Positions 1 through 7,142 of a DNA stretch of 10,171 bases are shown here, one piece after another. Source of the stretch: an uncultured Dorea sp. (GTDB lineage Bacteria; Bacillota; Clostridia; Lachnospirales; Lachnospiraceae); the NCBI GenBank assembly GCA_910578495.1, contig CAJTRE010000054.1:1-10171 (forward strand), in the 5' to 3' direction. The translations under genes and the position numbers were made by a program. The notes beneath the pieces are model-generated. The model saw only the letters and a list, made by a program, of their open reading frames with translations. It made no database searches and was not told the origin of the DNA. Numbering within the stretch: position 1 is the first letter of the stretch; each line of letters begins with the position of its first letter.

Positions 1-49
1 AAACTTTTTCAAAAAATATTCAGTTTTCTATTGACTTTTTATTTGCAGG

Positions 50-1561
50 CTATTTTTCGCCGAATTCTTTTTTTAGAATTTCCGTCTGTGTAGTGATGCC
101 GGACCTAATGTCAGATTGATCAATGGAACCGTTTAGACGTCCCTCGTGGTAAATGAGAATGCGGTCACTCATTCCCATGATTTCCGGTAGTTCAGAGGAA
201 ATCATAATGACAGCCATGCCTTTAGCCGCAAATTTACACATAAGGGCATGAATCTCAGATTTTGCCCCAACGTCGACACCTCGTGTTGGTTCATCAAGGA
301 TTAAGACTTTCGGATTTGCCATAATCCACTTGGCGAGCACTACTTTTTGCTGGTTCCCTCCACTGAGCGAGAGCGCGGTATGTTCAATACTTGCACATTT
401 AACAGTCAATGTTTTTGCATTTTCTTCACATTCCTGCTTTTCTCTTTTTTGATTGAGTAAAAAACGTTTTTGTTTTTTAGGCAGATTTGGAAGAGAAATA
501 TTTTCGCGGATGGAACGGTTCAAGCAGAGGCCATATTCTTTACGATCTTCATTAACCATACAGATGCCGAGCTTAATAGCATCTTGTGGATTTTTAATCT
601 TCACCTCTTGATCTTCCAGATAGATTTTTCCGGAAGAAAGAGGATCCAGTCCAAATATTGCACGTACTGTTTCGCTTCTACCGGAACCGACAAGGCCGGA
701 AAGACCAAGGATTTCCCCTTCATGGACTTCAAAACTTATATTTTCGAAGCCTTTTCCACAAAGATTTTCCACGCGCAATACAGTTTTTCCAATTTTGCAA
801 TCTACTTTAGGAAAGATGTTTTCCACATTGCGTCCAACCATCATGGAAATTAATTTGTCTTTTGTTACACCTTCCATATCACAACTGTTTACGAAAGTGC
901 CGTCTCGGAATACAGAAACACGGTCGCAAATTTCGAAAATTTCTTCCATACGGTGTGAGATATAGATAATCGCAACGTCCTTTTCTTTCAGTTCGTTGAT
1001 TGTCTGGAATAAATGACGTGTTTCTTCACTGTCCAGGGATGAGGTTGGCTCATCCATAATAATGAGTTTTGCGTCGCAGGAGACAGCTTTTATAATTTCT
1101 ATCATCTGTACTTGAGCAAGTGTCAGCTCTTTCATTAAAGTTGTGGGAGGATATGGGAAATCAAATTTTTCCAACACCTCTCTGGCACGTAAGTTTTGTG
1201 CTTTTTTGTTGAGAAGAAATCCCCGGGTACTTTCTCTCTTTAAGAAAATGCTTTCTGCAATTGTAAGATATGGCTCTGGGTTTAACTCCTGATGAATCAT
1301 GGAGATTCCCTGATTAATGGCATCAATTGGTCCATGTACATGATAAGGCTTGCCACACCATGTAATAGAGCCGCTATCGGGTTTGTGAAGACCGATAATG
1401 CACTTCATTAAAGTTGATTTTCCAGCGCCGTTTTCACCGAGAAGCGCATGTACTTCTCCGGGACGGATATGAAGTTGTACGTCTTTTAAAGCTTGTGTAC
1501 CGCCAAAAGATTTAGAGATACCAGAGCATTCCAATATAAAGTTTTCTGACAAATTCTTCAC
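50..1561 (-). CDS. Sugar ABC importer ATP-binding protein (RbsA/MglA type, two fused NBDs)
   Basis: Cytoplasmic ATPase of a CUT2-type sugar importer, powering uptake of a monosaccharide-like solute through a permease not present here. The 503-residue length is typical of the RbsA/MglA/XylG family. The first nucleotide-binding domain has Walker A GENGAGKST (42-50), a C-loop around LTLAQ (146-150), Walker B LIIMDEPTS (166-174) and an H-loop at SH (202-203). The second has the degenerate Walker A GLVGSGRSE (289-297) usual for this family, a canonical LSGGNQQ (399-405) and Walker B LILDEPTRG (420-428). The start codon is GTG, with only a weak purine stretch (GAGAAAAAG) before it; no nearby ATG fits the family N-terminus. 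It lies 27 nt downstream of the activase gene and is the last gene of the kinase-GRE operon inside the window. Only 49 bases follow, with no recognisable next gene. The transported sugar cannot be read from an ATPase. Confidence 0.95.
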   Translation of the reverse strand: MKNLSENFILECSGISKSFGGTQALKDVQLHIRPGEVHALLGENGAGKSTLMKCIIGLHKPDSGSITWCGKPYHVHGPIDAINQGISMIHQELNPEPYLTIAESIFLKRESTRGFLLNKKAQNLRAREVLEKFDFPYPPTTLMKELTLAQVQMIEIIKAVSCDAKLIIMDEPTSSLDSEETRHLFQTINELKEKDVAIIYISHRMEEIFEICDRVSVFRDGTFVNSCDMEGVTKDKLISMMVGRNVENIFPKVDCKIGKTVLRVENLCGKGFENISFEVHEGEILGLSGLVGSGRSETVRAIFGLDPLSSGKIYLEDQEVKIKNPQDAIKLGICMVNEDRKEYGLCLNRSIRENISLPNLPKKQKRFLLNQKREKQECEENAKTLTVKCASIEHTALSLSGGNQQKVVLAKWIMANPKVLILDEPTRGVDVGAKSEIHALMCKFAAKGMAVIMISSELPEIMGMSDRILIYHEGRLNGSIDQSDIRSGITTQTEILKKEFGEK

Positions 1562-1588
1562 CTTTTTCTCTGTTTGTTGTTTTTCGTG

Positions 1589-2485
1589 TTATGTAGTTTC
1601 GTGATTGATTAAGGTGATACCTTCTGCGTTATAAAGTTCTGCTATATGTTGCTTTGTTTCTTCTGTAAATATTGTAATTTGTTCATAGTCATAGATTCTT
1701 GATAAAGCATGATATTTGGGAGCGCCAAGATTGTGATACCACATCAGTTCCACGCTTGAAATGCCGATAGTGTGAAGAGTATCACAGATTTCCCTGATAT
1801 CTGTTTCCATATCATTAAAATTTGGAATTACGGGAATTCTTGGTTTTGCATCCGGCCTTAAATCTAACAGTTGTTGAATATTGCTTAAAATCTGTCGGTT
1901 GCCTACACCGGTTGCCAGTTGATGTTTTGCTTCATTTACATGTTTGATGTCAAAATAAATTTCATCCAAATACGGAAGCGCCTTTTCAATACTGGTAAAA
2001 GGACAACATAAGCAAGTTTCAATACAAGTTAAAAGTCCTTGTTTTTTTGCAAGTACGAGCAATTCTAAAGTAAATTCCGGCTGAAAAAAAGGTTCTCCTC
2101 CAGACAAGGTAAGTCCGCCGCCGGAAGCGTCATAGAACACTTTGTCTTTTAATACAATGTCTATGATTTCTGAGGCTGAAAGCTCCTGACCGCTAATGCG
2201 TGGGACTCGGTTGGGGCAGAGCTTTTCACATGTTCCGCACAGAGTACAGTGTTTACCTGATACTTGTATTGTTTTGTCTGTCAGGGTTAAAGCATGTGCA
2301 GGGCAATTTGCTATGCAATGACCACACTGTGTACAATTGTTTCGATGCAGCATAAGTTCCTGTTTGTAGTCCTGTGTTTCTGGGTTGGCACACCAAGGGC
2401 AATGGAGCGGGCAGCCTTTTAAAAATACAGTTGTTCGAATTCCGGTTCCGTCATGCAGAGAAAATCGCTGAATATTGCTGATCAT
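1589..2485 (-). CDS. Glycyl radical enzyme activase (radical SAM, PflA-like with two ferredoxin clusters)
   Basis: Radical-SAM enzyme that uses S-adenosylmethionine and a [4Fe-4S] cluster to abstract hydrogen from the glycine of the partner GRE encoded immediately upstream. Residues are counted from the chosen start. The radical-SAM cysteines are C25, C29 and C32 (CPLHCPWC), preceded by HDGTGIRTTVFLKGC. An inserted bacterial ferredoxin region carries two further cluster motifs, C51-C54-C57-C61 and C80-C83-C86-C90, which is typical of activases of dehydratase- and lyase-type GREs rather than of PFL itself. The SAM-binding GGE is at 129-131. The open frame extends upstream to 2626 inside the GRE gene. 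I choose the ATG at 2485 because the family N-terminus (MISNIQRFSLHDG) begins there and a GAGGTG ribosome site lies 6 nt upstream, giving 298 residues. The segment after ETC (154-161) reads CLCC, an unusual cysteine cluster. Confidence 0.95.
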   Translation of the reverse strand: MISNIQRFSLHDGTGIRTTVFLKGCPLHCPWCANPETQDYKQELMLHRNNCTQCGHCIANCPAHALTLTDKTIQVSGKHCTLCGTCEKLCPNRVPRISGQELSASEIIDIVLKDKVFYDASGGGLTLSGGEPFFQPEFTLELLVLAKKQGLLTCIETCLCCPFTSIEKALPYLDEIYFDIKHVNEAKHQLATGVGNRQILSNIQQLLDLRPDAKPRIPVIPNFNDMETDIREICDTLHTIGISSVELMWYHNLGAPKYHALSRIYDYEQITIFTEETKQHIAELYNAEGITLINHETT

Positions 2486-2491
2486 GTCTGG

Positions 2492-2497
2492 CACCTC
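2492..2497 (-). promoter_or_regulatory. Ribosome binding site of the activase overlapping the GRE stop codon
   Basis: The minus strand reads ATATGAGGTGCCAGACATG: GAGGTG shares its first two bases with the TGA stop of the GRE gene and lies 6 nt before the activase ATG. The two genes are separated by only 10 nt. This decides the activase start at 2485 and suggests translational coupling of enzyme and activase. Confidence 0.75.
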
Positions 2498-4898
2498 ATA
2501 TCTTCTGCATTGCTGTACGAGAAATAATCTCGTTTTGAATATCAACATCCAAGTCTGTAAAAAATGCGCTGTATCCGGCAACACGGACAACCAGATTGCG
2601 GTGTTTGTCAGGATTTTCCTGAGCATCTTTTAAAATTTGGTCAGATATAATATTAAACTGGACATGCATTCCACCTTTGGCAAAATAGCCGCGGATTAGT
2701 TGTGCAAGTTTCTTTTGGTCTGTCTCTGTCTGTGCAAGACTTGGAAGCAGCTTCATATTTAAGTCAACACCATTTGTAATTAGTTCTAAGTTTAGTTTTG
2801 AAGCAGACAGGAATACAGCAGTTGGTCCATTTTCATCTGCTCCCTGCACAGGGGAGATACCACCGTCTGCCAGAGGGGCGCCTGCTTTTCGTCCATTTGC
2901 CATCGCTCCCACTTGACGGCCGATTGGCGTATTGGCAGAAACACAATATAGTCCCGGGCGGAATTTTCCGCCTCTCCATTCGCTGTGCTTGGCAACTTCA
3001 AGGCAATAATGTTCGCCACTGTAGCGGACATAGTGATCAACTTCGTCAATATCATTACCATATTTAGGTGCGTCATATAAAAGCATATGTCGTTTTTCGG
3101 CTTCACCTTCAAAATCAGTTTGAAGCATTTGAAGTAATTGTTCCATGCTGATTTTCTTTTCTTTAAAGACGAGTTTATCAATTGCCATGAGAGCATCGCC
3201 CACATCAGGAGCTCCAACACCTTGTACACCACAGTAGTTGTAACGGCTGCCGCCTGCTGCACTGTCAAGCCCTCGCTCCATACAGTCATCGAGAAGTAAA
3301 GAACAGTAAATGTGCGGTGTGTAGGAAGCAATACATTCCTCAATGATATTTAAAGAATGCGTCATTTTTTTAACAAAATAAGAAACTTGTTTTTCATAGG
3401 CTTTTTTCACGTCTTCTATGGAAGTAAATTCGCAGGCATCTCCGGTAGAGAGGCCCATTTTTTCATTTGTCAGGAGACAGTATCCGTTTGTTAATGCAAG
3501 TTCTAAACATTTTGCAAGATTGAAATAGCAGGCATTGGAGATGCTTAAACTGTTGCCATATGGATTGGGTTCTACGCAGCCTACAATTCCATAATTTCTT
3601 GCTTCCATGACAGGCAGCCCATCTTTTATAAGTGTCGGAATAATAATGTCGTCATTAAATAACGGATATTTTCCACCGCCGACAGAACCAAGTATTTCAA
3701 ATACTTTTTGTGGAAGTGCGAGCGGATTTTTTTGACTGATTCTTACACCGATATTAGGTTCGCAGTTGAATACGTGCCGGTCAGCTTCCAAACAAAGGAA
3801 GGTCAGCTCGTTGCAGGCATCGTCTCCGCGACTGTCTACACCGCCGAGGGTAAGGTGGGCAGAAGTTGAAAAACCGCCGTTATTTCTTGCACTGTTATAT
3901 GTACATGCTTTGATAATATCATTGTGTTTTACCCAGAGAGCTTCTATTATTTCTCGGGCTTCATCTTTGGTAATGACATCAGCTTCTATATCCTGTTTAT
4001 AATAAGGATACATATACTGATCAAAACGTCCGCAGGAAATAGCAGAACCATTTTGAAAAATGTAATCAATTAATAACGTAAACCAATAAGTCTGTAACGC
4101 CTCATGGAAATTGCGTGCAGGGAAGTAAGGTACTTGACTGCAGGCTTTTTTGATTAAGGCGAGTTCCTCTTTGCGGCGAGGATCTTTTTCATTTCCTGCC
4201 ATAGAGGCCGCTAAATTCGCAAATCTCTGAGCAAAATGCCGAACAGCATTGCAAATTATCAGAGAGGCTTCATAAAACGCTTTTTTATATTCATACTCAC
4301 TATCGGAGTCTGACAATGATTCAAGATGTTGTTCTGTCTCTTGTTCAATGGACTGAAATCCCTTTTGAATCACCATTTGGATATTGGGTAAATAATGTCC
4401 GTATCCGCTGCGTGTCCGGCTTAATGCATTAAAAACAGCATTTGGAGAAGTTGCAATTTTTTTTAAGTCTTCCGGGAATTTCTCCCAGGTCAGATCTTCT
4501 AATGTTTTTCCATGCCACCATGGATAGATTTCCTCCAGAAGTTCCTTTTTTTGTTTGTCAGTAATTTGAAGAGTATCAACATCTCTCACCGGCATTAGGT
4601 CAAGTTCTTTTTCGGAAATGATTCCTGTCTCGGGAAAGAGTGGTGCAAAACGCTGTTTGGAAGCATGGTTCCCGACAATAAGTTCTTCCGGACGAATAAA
4701 AATTGTCATATGTTCTAATACTTCTGATAATGCTTTTGCGCGCCGGATTAAATAATGCTGTCCTTCGGTCTGTTTGTAGCTTGCGGTAACAAGACGTGCA
4801 CGCTCTAAGCATATGGAAGGGCAACTTGCACGCATATCAGCATTTAAAGAAGCAGTTCGCTCTTGGCAGGTAATTCCCTGTGGTAAATACTTTTTCAT
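2496..4898 (-). CDS. Glycyl radical enzyme, PFL-like C-O lyase/dehydratase family (PflD/YbiW-like)
   Basis: Oxygen-sensitive cytoplasmic enzyme that uses a protein glycyl radical and an active-site thiyl radical for difficult C-O (or C-C/C-N) cleavage. The N-terminal PFL-like domain is followed by the thiyl loop GCVEP with Cys441 and Glu443, and by the C-terminal glycyl radical motif RVAGYSAFF with Gly775. The single Cys-x-Glu arrangement, not the CC pair of pyruvate formate-lyase, places it among dehydratase/lyase GREs. From memory of the E. coli proteins, segments such as LERARLVTAS..QTEG, GRFDQYMYPYY, ALWVKHND and GVQGVG resemble PflD, and the 800-residue length is close to YbiW. These two act on 1,5-anhydrohexitol 6-phosphates. 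H168 (in GYGHY) is present; the position 14 residues after the thiyl Cys, Asp in diol dehydratase GREs, is N455. AAGGAG at 4905-4910 supports the start. Second gene of the kinase operon; the activase follows. The substrate is not proven; other dehydratases remain possible. Confidence 0.95.
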   Translation of the reverse strand: MKKYLPQGITCQERTASLNADMRASCPSICLERARLVTASYKQTEGQHYLIRRAKALSEVLEHMTIFIRPEELIVGNHASKQRFAPLFPETGIISEKELDLMPVRDVDTLQITDKQKKELLEEIYPWWHGKTLEDLTWEKFPEDLKKIATSPNAVFNALSRTRSGYGHYLPNIQMVIQKGFQSIEQETEQHLESLSDSDSEYEYKKAFYEASLIICNAVRHFAQRFANLAASMAGNEKDPRRKEELALIKKACSQVPYFPARNFHEALQTYWFTLLIDYIFQNGSAISCGRFDQYMYPYYKQDIEADVITKDEAREIIEALWVKHNDIIKACTYNSARNNGGFSTSAHLTLGGVDSRGDDACNELTFLCLEADRHVFNCEPNIGVRISQKNPLALPQKVFEILGSVGGGKYPLFNDDIIIPTLIKDGLPVMEARNYGIVGCVEPNPYGNSLSISNACYFNLAKCLELALTNGYCLLTNEKMGLSTGDACEFTSIEDVKKAYEKQVSYFVKKMTHSLNIIEECIASYTPHIYCSLLLDDCMERGLDSAAGGSRYNYCGVQGVGAPDVGDALMAIDKLVFKEKKISMEQLLQMLQTDFEGEAEKRHMLLYDAPKYGNDIDEVDHYVRYSGEHYCLEVAKHSEWRGGKFRPGLYCVSANTPIGRQVGAMANGRKAGAPLADGGISPVQGADENGPTAVFLSASKLNLELITNGVDLNMKLLPSLAQTETDQKKLAQLIRGYFAKGGMHVQFNIISDQILKDAQENPDKHRNLVVRVAGYSAFFTDLDVDIQNEIISRTAMQKI

Positions 4899-4924
4899 GA
4901 GAATCTCCTTCGTTGTATGTTGTG

Positions 4925-5860
4925 TTAATCATTTACATTAAGTTTTTTAAATAAAAATTGTGCGGCGCCCAAAATTCCTGCATTTTGACCGGAAGGAGAA
5001 AAGAGCATTTGGAATGTATCTCTTGGATAAGGGTGCCGAAGCATTTGCAGCGTATGTTTTAACAAAAGTTCTCTTGGAAAACTATCCATATTTACAAGTC
5101 CGCCGCCAATAACAGTGTAAGCACTATTTAGAAGATTTCCTGTAAGAGCGATGACTTTTGCCATATCATATACGAAAGTCTGAAGCTCGGGGCTGTCCAA
5201 ATGCTTTTTGAACAGTTCCGGAAGTGGTGTATCCGGGAAATGTTCTTTTTGTATCTCGGTAAGGCGCCAGCCCGAAGCGATAGTTTCGCAACATCCCTGT
5301 CGTTCATTGCAAGTACATTTCCGCCGGTTATCACTGATTGGAAGGTGACCGATTTCCCCGGTAACACCGTCATTTCCGTAAATTGTTTCGCCGCGGTATA
5401 AAAAACTTGAGCCAATTCCGGTTCCGAAGTAAATTCCGGCAATCATGTTCGAAGTTTCTAGATTTAATTCATGGATATCGTTATAAAGAATAAAATCTGT
5501 ATCTTTTCCTAAAAAGACGGGTACAGAGATCCATTCCTTAAGTCCATCCACGATATTCAAACCATCAAAACGGCATTTTGCATCTTTGCCAAGGTTTGAA
5601 GCTGAGTAAAGTATTTTGCGATTAGCATCCAGTGTTGCCGGAAAGGCAACTCCGATTGCTAAAACTTCTTGTGTCACAAATTCTTGAATATAAGTGTTAA
5701 TAAAAGAAGCAAGGTCTTTAATGGCATCTTCGGCTGAACCATCAGCAATTTCCCGGCTGCTGGAAATACGTGAGTGGAGAAGAGTGCCGTTAAGAGCAAC
5801 TGCGCCAATTCGGGCATTTGTACCTCCAATGTCGAGACCTATTACACATTTTTCAGACAT
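4925..5860 (-). CDS. ROK-family sugar kinase (AlsK-like)
   Basis: ATP-dependent cytoplasmic sugar kinase of the ROK family, predicted to phosphorylate the imported substrate, usually at O6 of a hexose-like ring. Residues are counted from the chosen start. The phosphate-binding loop GLDIGGTNARIG is at 8-19, the probable catalytic base is D120 (GKDTD), the second glycine loop YFGTGIGSS is at 144-152, the sugar-binding EIGH is at 169-172, and the zinc ligands are H172, C182, C184 and C190/C191. The C-terminal IGGG..FPRE..LRHPYPR stretch resembles E. coli D-allose kinase AlsK more than glucokinase, and the 311-residue length matches AlsK (about 309). The open frame continues to 5932, but those extra codons cross the operator and predicted transcription start; ATG at 5860 has GAAAGGA upstream (spacing about 12 nt). 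First gene of the left operon, 26 nt before the GRE, which suggests the GRE acts on a phosphorylated substrate. Confidence 0.93.
   Translation of the reverse strand: MSEKCVIGLDIGGTNARIGAVALNGTLLHSRISSSREIADGSAEDAIKDLASFINTYIQEFVTQEVLAIGVAFPATLDANRKILYSASNLGKDAKCRFDGLNIVDGLKEWISVPVFLGKDTDFILYNDIHELNLETSNMIAGIYFGTGIGSSFLYRGETIYGNDGVTGEIGHLPISDNRRKCTCNERQGCCETIASGWRLTEIQKEHFPDTPLPELFKKHLDSPELQTFVYDMAKVIALTGNLLNSAYTVIGGGLVNMDSFPRELLLKHTLQMLRHPYPRDTFQMLFSPSGQNAGILGAAQFLFKKLNVND
5471..5488. promoter_or_regulatory. Possible intragenic operator-like site in the kinase gene
   Basis: GATATCGTTAT inside the kinase gene matches 11 consecutive core bases of the reverse complement of the operator at 5898-5915, including the central CG, but the outer arms do not match. 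It encodes part of YNDIH and may be a coincidence. It is about 427 bp downstream of the main operator in the direction of kinase transcription. Confidence 0.2.
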
Positions 5861-5897
5861 GATAGTAATTAGTTCCTTTCTAAAATTCGTATCAAAT

Positions 5898-5915
5898 TGC
5901 GATAACGATATCTCA
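5898..5915. promoter_or_regulatory. LacI-family operator of the kinase-GRE operon
   Basis: TGCGATAACGATATCTCA is an 18-nt CG-centred imperfect palindrome (7 of 9 positions pair). Its left half equals the left half of the site at 8881-8898 and its right half equals the right half of the site at 6041-6058. It starts 5 nt downstream of the likely -10 box of the minus-strand promoter, so bound repressor would cover the transcription start. The likely ligand is the LacI-family protein at 7143-8162. Confidence 0.8.
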
Positions 5916-5920
5916 TGCAT

Positions 5921-5951
5921 ATAATATTGCATAAAAGTTTAAAAGTGTCAA
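5921..5951 (-). promoter_or_regulatory. Sigma-A type promoter of the kinase-GRE operon
   Basis: On the minus strand a perfect TTGACA (5946-5951) is followed by TATTAT (5921-5926, 5 of 6 matches, 19-nt spacing) or AATATT (5923-5928, 17-nt spacing). The predicted start falls inside the adjacent operator, about 50 nt before the kinase ATG. The DNA further upstream (5952-6000) is very A/T-rich. Confidence 0.65.
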
Positions 5952-6011
5952 TACTATTTATAATGCTATAAATATAAAAAAATAAATGCCATAATTTGTG
6001 CAAAATATCAA

Positions 6012-6041
6012 TTGAATTAGAAAAAGATTTGGATATATAAT
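6012..6041 (+). promoter_or_regulatory. Sigma-A type promoter of the dehydrogenase-lacI-deoC unit
   Basis: TTGAAT (6012-6017) and a perfect TATAAT (6036-6041) are separated by 18 nt. The operator at 6041-6058 overlaps the last base of the -10 box. The predicted start is near 6048, about 38 nt before the dehydrogenase ATG, which has a strong AAGGAGG at 6071-6077. Confidence 0.75.
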
Positions 6042-6058
6042 GAGATAACGATATCTCA
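6041..6058. promoter_or_regulatory. LacI-family operator of the dehydrogenase operon
   Basis: TGAGATAACGATATCTCA is the most symmetric of the three copies: 8 of 9 position pairs match around the central CG. It touches the TATAAT box and covers the expected transcription start, a classical repressor position. Its centre is 143 bp from the centre of the kinase-side operator, so DNA looping between the two is conceivable. Confidence 0.85.
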
Positions 6059-6085
6059 ATTTCAAAAATTAAGGAGGAAACAAAC

Positions 6086-7063
6086 ATGAAAACAGATGCT
6101 TTGTACATAACAAAAGAGCACACTACGGAAATCCGACAGGTTGAGATTCTGCCTCCGAAGTGCGGAGAAGTTCAAATCGAGGTTGTTGCGTGCGGAGTTT
6201 GTGCGTGGGATGTGTATTTGTTTAAAGGAAGAGATTTGCGCCAGCCATTTCCATTTCCGTTTGGGCACGAGGCAGTGGGAATCATTCAAGAGGTTGGTGA
6301 AGGCGTAACAAAATTTGCAAAAGGAGACAAAGTCTTCTGTATTGATGGCGGTCCGTCTATGGCGCAGGTGATTAATATGAAAGAAGAGATGGTGGGAATG
6401 CTTCCCGGAGATCCTGTAACAAATGAAGATTTTGCATATTTGATTGGAGAACCTTCTGTGTGTGTTGTGAATGGGCTTTCTAATATTAACGTGAATCCGG
6501 GCGATAATGTTGCAGTGATTGGAACCGGATATATGGGGCTTTTGAATGTACAGGCATATCATCATTCTCATATTGGTAAAATGATTTGTTTTGATGTGGA
6601 TGAGGAGAAGCTGAAATTGGCGAAGAAATATGGGGCGGATGAGTGTTATCTGATCGGCACTGAAGCAGCGGAAAAGGCAATTCGGGAGATAATAAATCAA
6701 GGTGGATTGAATATTGTTGTAGAATGCTCAGGTTCTCAACCAGGCTTGGAGCTGGCAGTGAAACTTACGGCGCCGGGCGGAGTGATTTCTAATTTTGCAT
6801 GGCATCGTGAAAATCGAACGTTAGACGCCTCTTGCTGGCATTTGAACGGACTTCGGATTGTTAATACTGCGCCGGCATGCGACCGTCATTTTGCAGACCA
6901 TGTGCTTCAGACACAGCGATTAATGGAAAGAGGTGTGTTTGAACAGAAAGAATTGATTACTCACATTATGGACTACCATGAGATTCAGAAAATGTTAACG
7001 GTCGCAGAAATGAAGAGTGAGGGATACGTTAAAGGAGTTATTACATTCCGCCGGAATGTGTAA
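6086..7063 (+). CDS. Zinc-dependent alcohol/polyol dehydrogenase (MDR superfamily)
   Basis: Medium-chain NAD(H)-dependent oxidoreductase of 325 residues. The GroES-like catalytic domain carries probable catalytic zinc ligands C39 (CGVC), H61-E62 (GHEAVG) and E122 (GEPS). The four-cysteine structural zinc lobe of classical alcohol dehydrogenases is missing, and the protein is about 20-30 residues shorter than typical sorbitol or threonine dehydrogenases. The Rossmann fold has GTGYMG at 146-151. The acidic D170 at the end of the second strand (FDVDEEK) favours NAD over NADP. First gene of the right-hand unit, directly behind an operator-controlled promoter, so it is a core pathway enzyme. In a GRE pathway it could reduce the small carbonyl released by the aldolase (hydroxyacetone or acetaldehyde) and recycle NADH; it could equally oxidise a sugar or polyol. 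The substrate cannot be read from sequence. Confidence 0.92.
   Translation: MKTDALYITKEHTTEIRQVEILPPKCGEVQIEVVACGVCAWDVYLFKGRDLRQPFPFPFGHEAVGIIQEVGEGVTKFAKGDKVFCIDGGPSMAQVINMKEEMVGMLPGDPVTNEDFAYLIGEPSVCVVNGLSNINVNPGDNVAVIGTGYMGLLNVQAYHHSHIGKMICFDVDEEKLKLAKKYGADECYLIGTEAAEKAIREIINQGGLNIVVECSGSQPGLELAVKLTAPGGVISNFAWHRENRTLDASCWHLNGLRIVNTAPACDRHFADHVLQTQRLMERGVFEQKELITHIMDYHEIQKMLTVAEMKSEGYVKGVITFRRNV
7043..7058. repeat. Short inverted repeat at the 3' end of the dehydrogenase gene
   Basis: ACATTCCGCCGGAATGT pairs ACATTCC with GGAATGT around a 3-base centre. It lies over the last codons and is not followed by a T run, so it is not a convincing terminator. It could slow mRNA decay or be chance. 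Confidence 0.3.
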
Positions 7064-7142
7064 ATCAATATTAATTGTGTACTAAAGTCGATTTTTTTTC
7101 GGAAATATGTTATGCTGGAAAAAAATGGAATGGAGTTAAGTT

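Noticed and set aside
1..49. Start of a permease or binding-protein gene at the left edge
   Set aside because: The minus strand shows no ribosome site or start codon in these 49 A/T-rich bases; partners may lie further out but cannot be supported here.
956..974. Operator-like sequence TGAGATATAGATAATCGCA in the ABC gene
   Set aside because: It is 19 nt long, lacks the central CG and lies deep in coding sequence; the resemblance is only in the arms.
2486..2626. N-terminal extension of the activase frame overlapping the GRE gene
   Set aside because: The extra 47 codons overlap the GRE glycyl-radical end, do not resemble activases, and the ATG at 2485 has a well-placed GAGGTG.
2792..3343. 183-codon minus-strand frame inside the GRE gene
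   Set aside because: Same-strand shadow frame of the GRE with no domain or ribosome site of its own.
5861..5932. Longer start for the ROK kinase
   Set aside because: It would begin upstream of the predicted transcription start and run through the operator; the family N-terminus begins at 5860.
5861..6085. Catabolite-responsive (cre) element
   Set aside because: The CG-centred palindromes do not carry the TG...CA spacing of the 14-nt cre consensus, so they fit the local LacI-family regulator better than CcpA.
6062..6700. 212-codon minus-strand open frame opposite the dehydrogenase
   Set aside because: It is an antisense shadow of a clear enzyme gene, covers the promoter-side operator region at its end and shows no recognisable domain.
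7092..7099. T8 run between the dehydrogenase and regulator genes as a terminator
   Set aside because: No stem directly precedes the T run; the nearest inverted repeat is more than 30 nt upstream.
7081..7116. Separate promoter for the lacI-family gene
   Set aside because: TATGCT has only a very weak -35 partner and no operator copy lies here; transcription from the dehydrogenase promoter is simpler.
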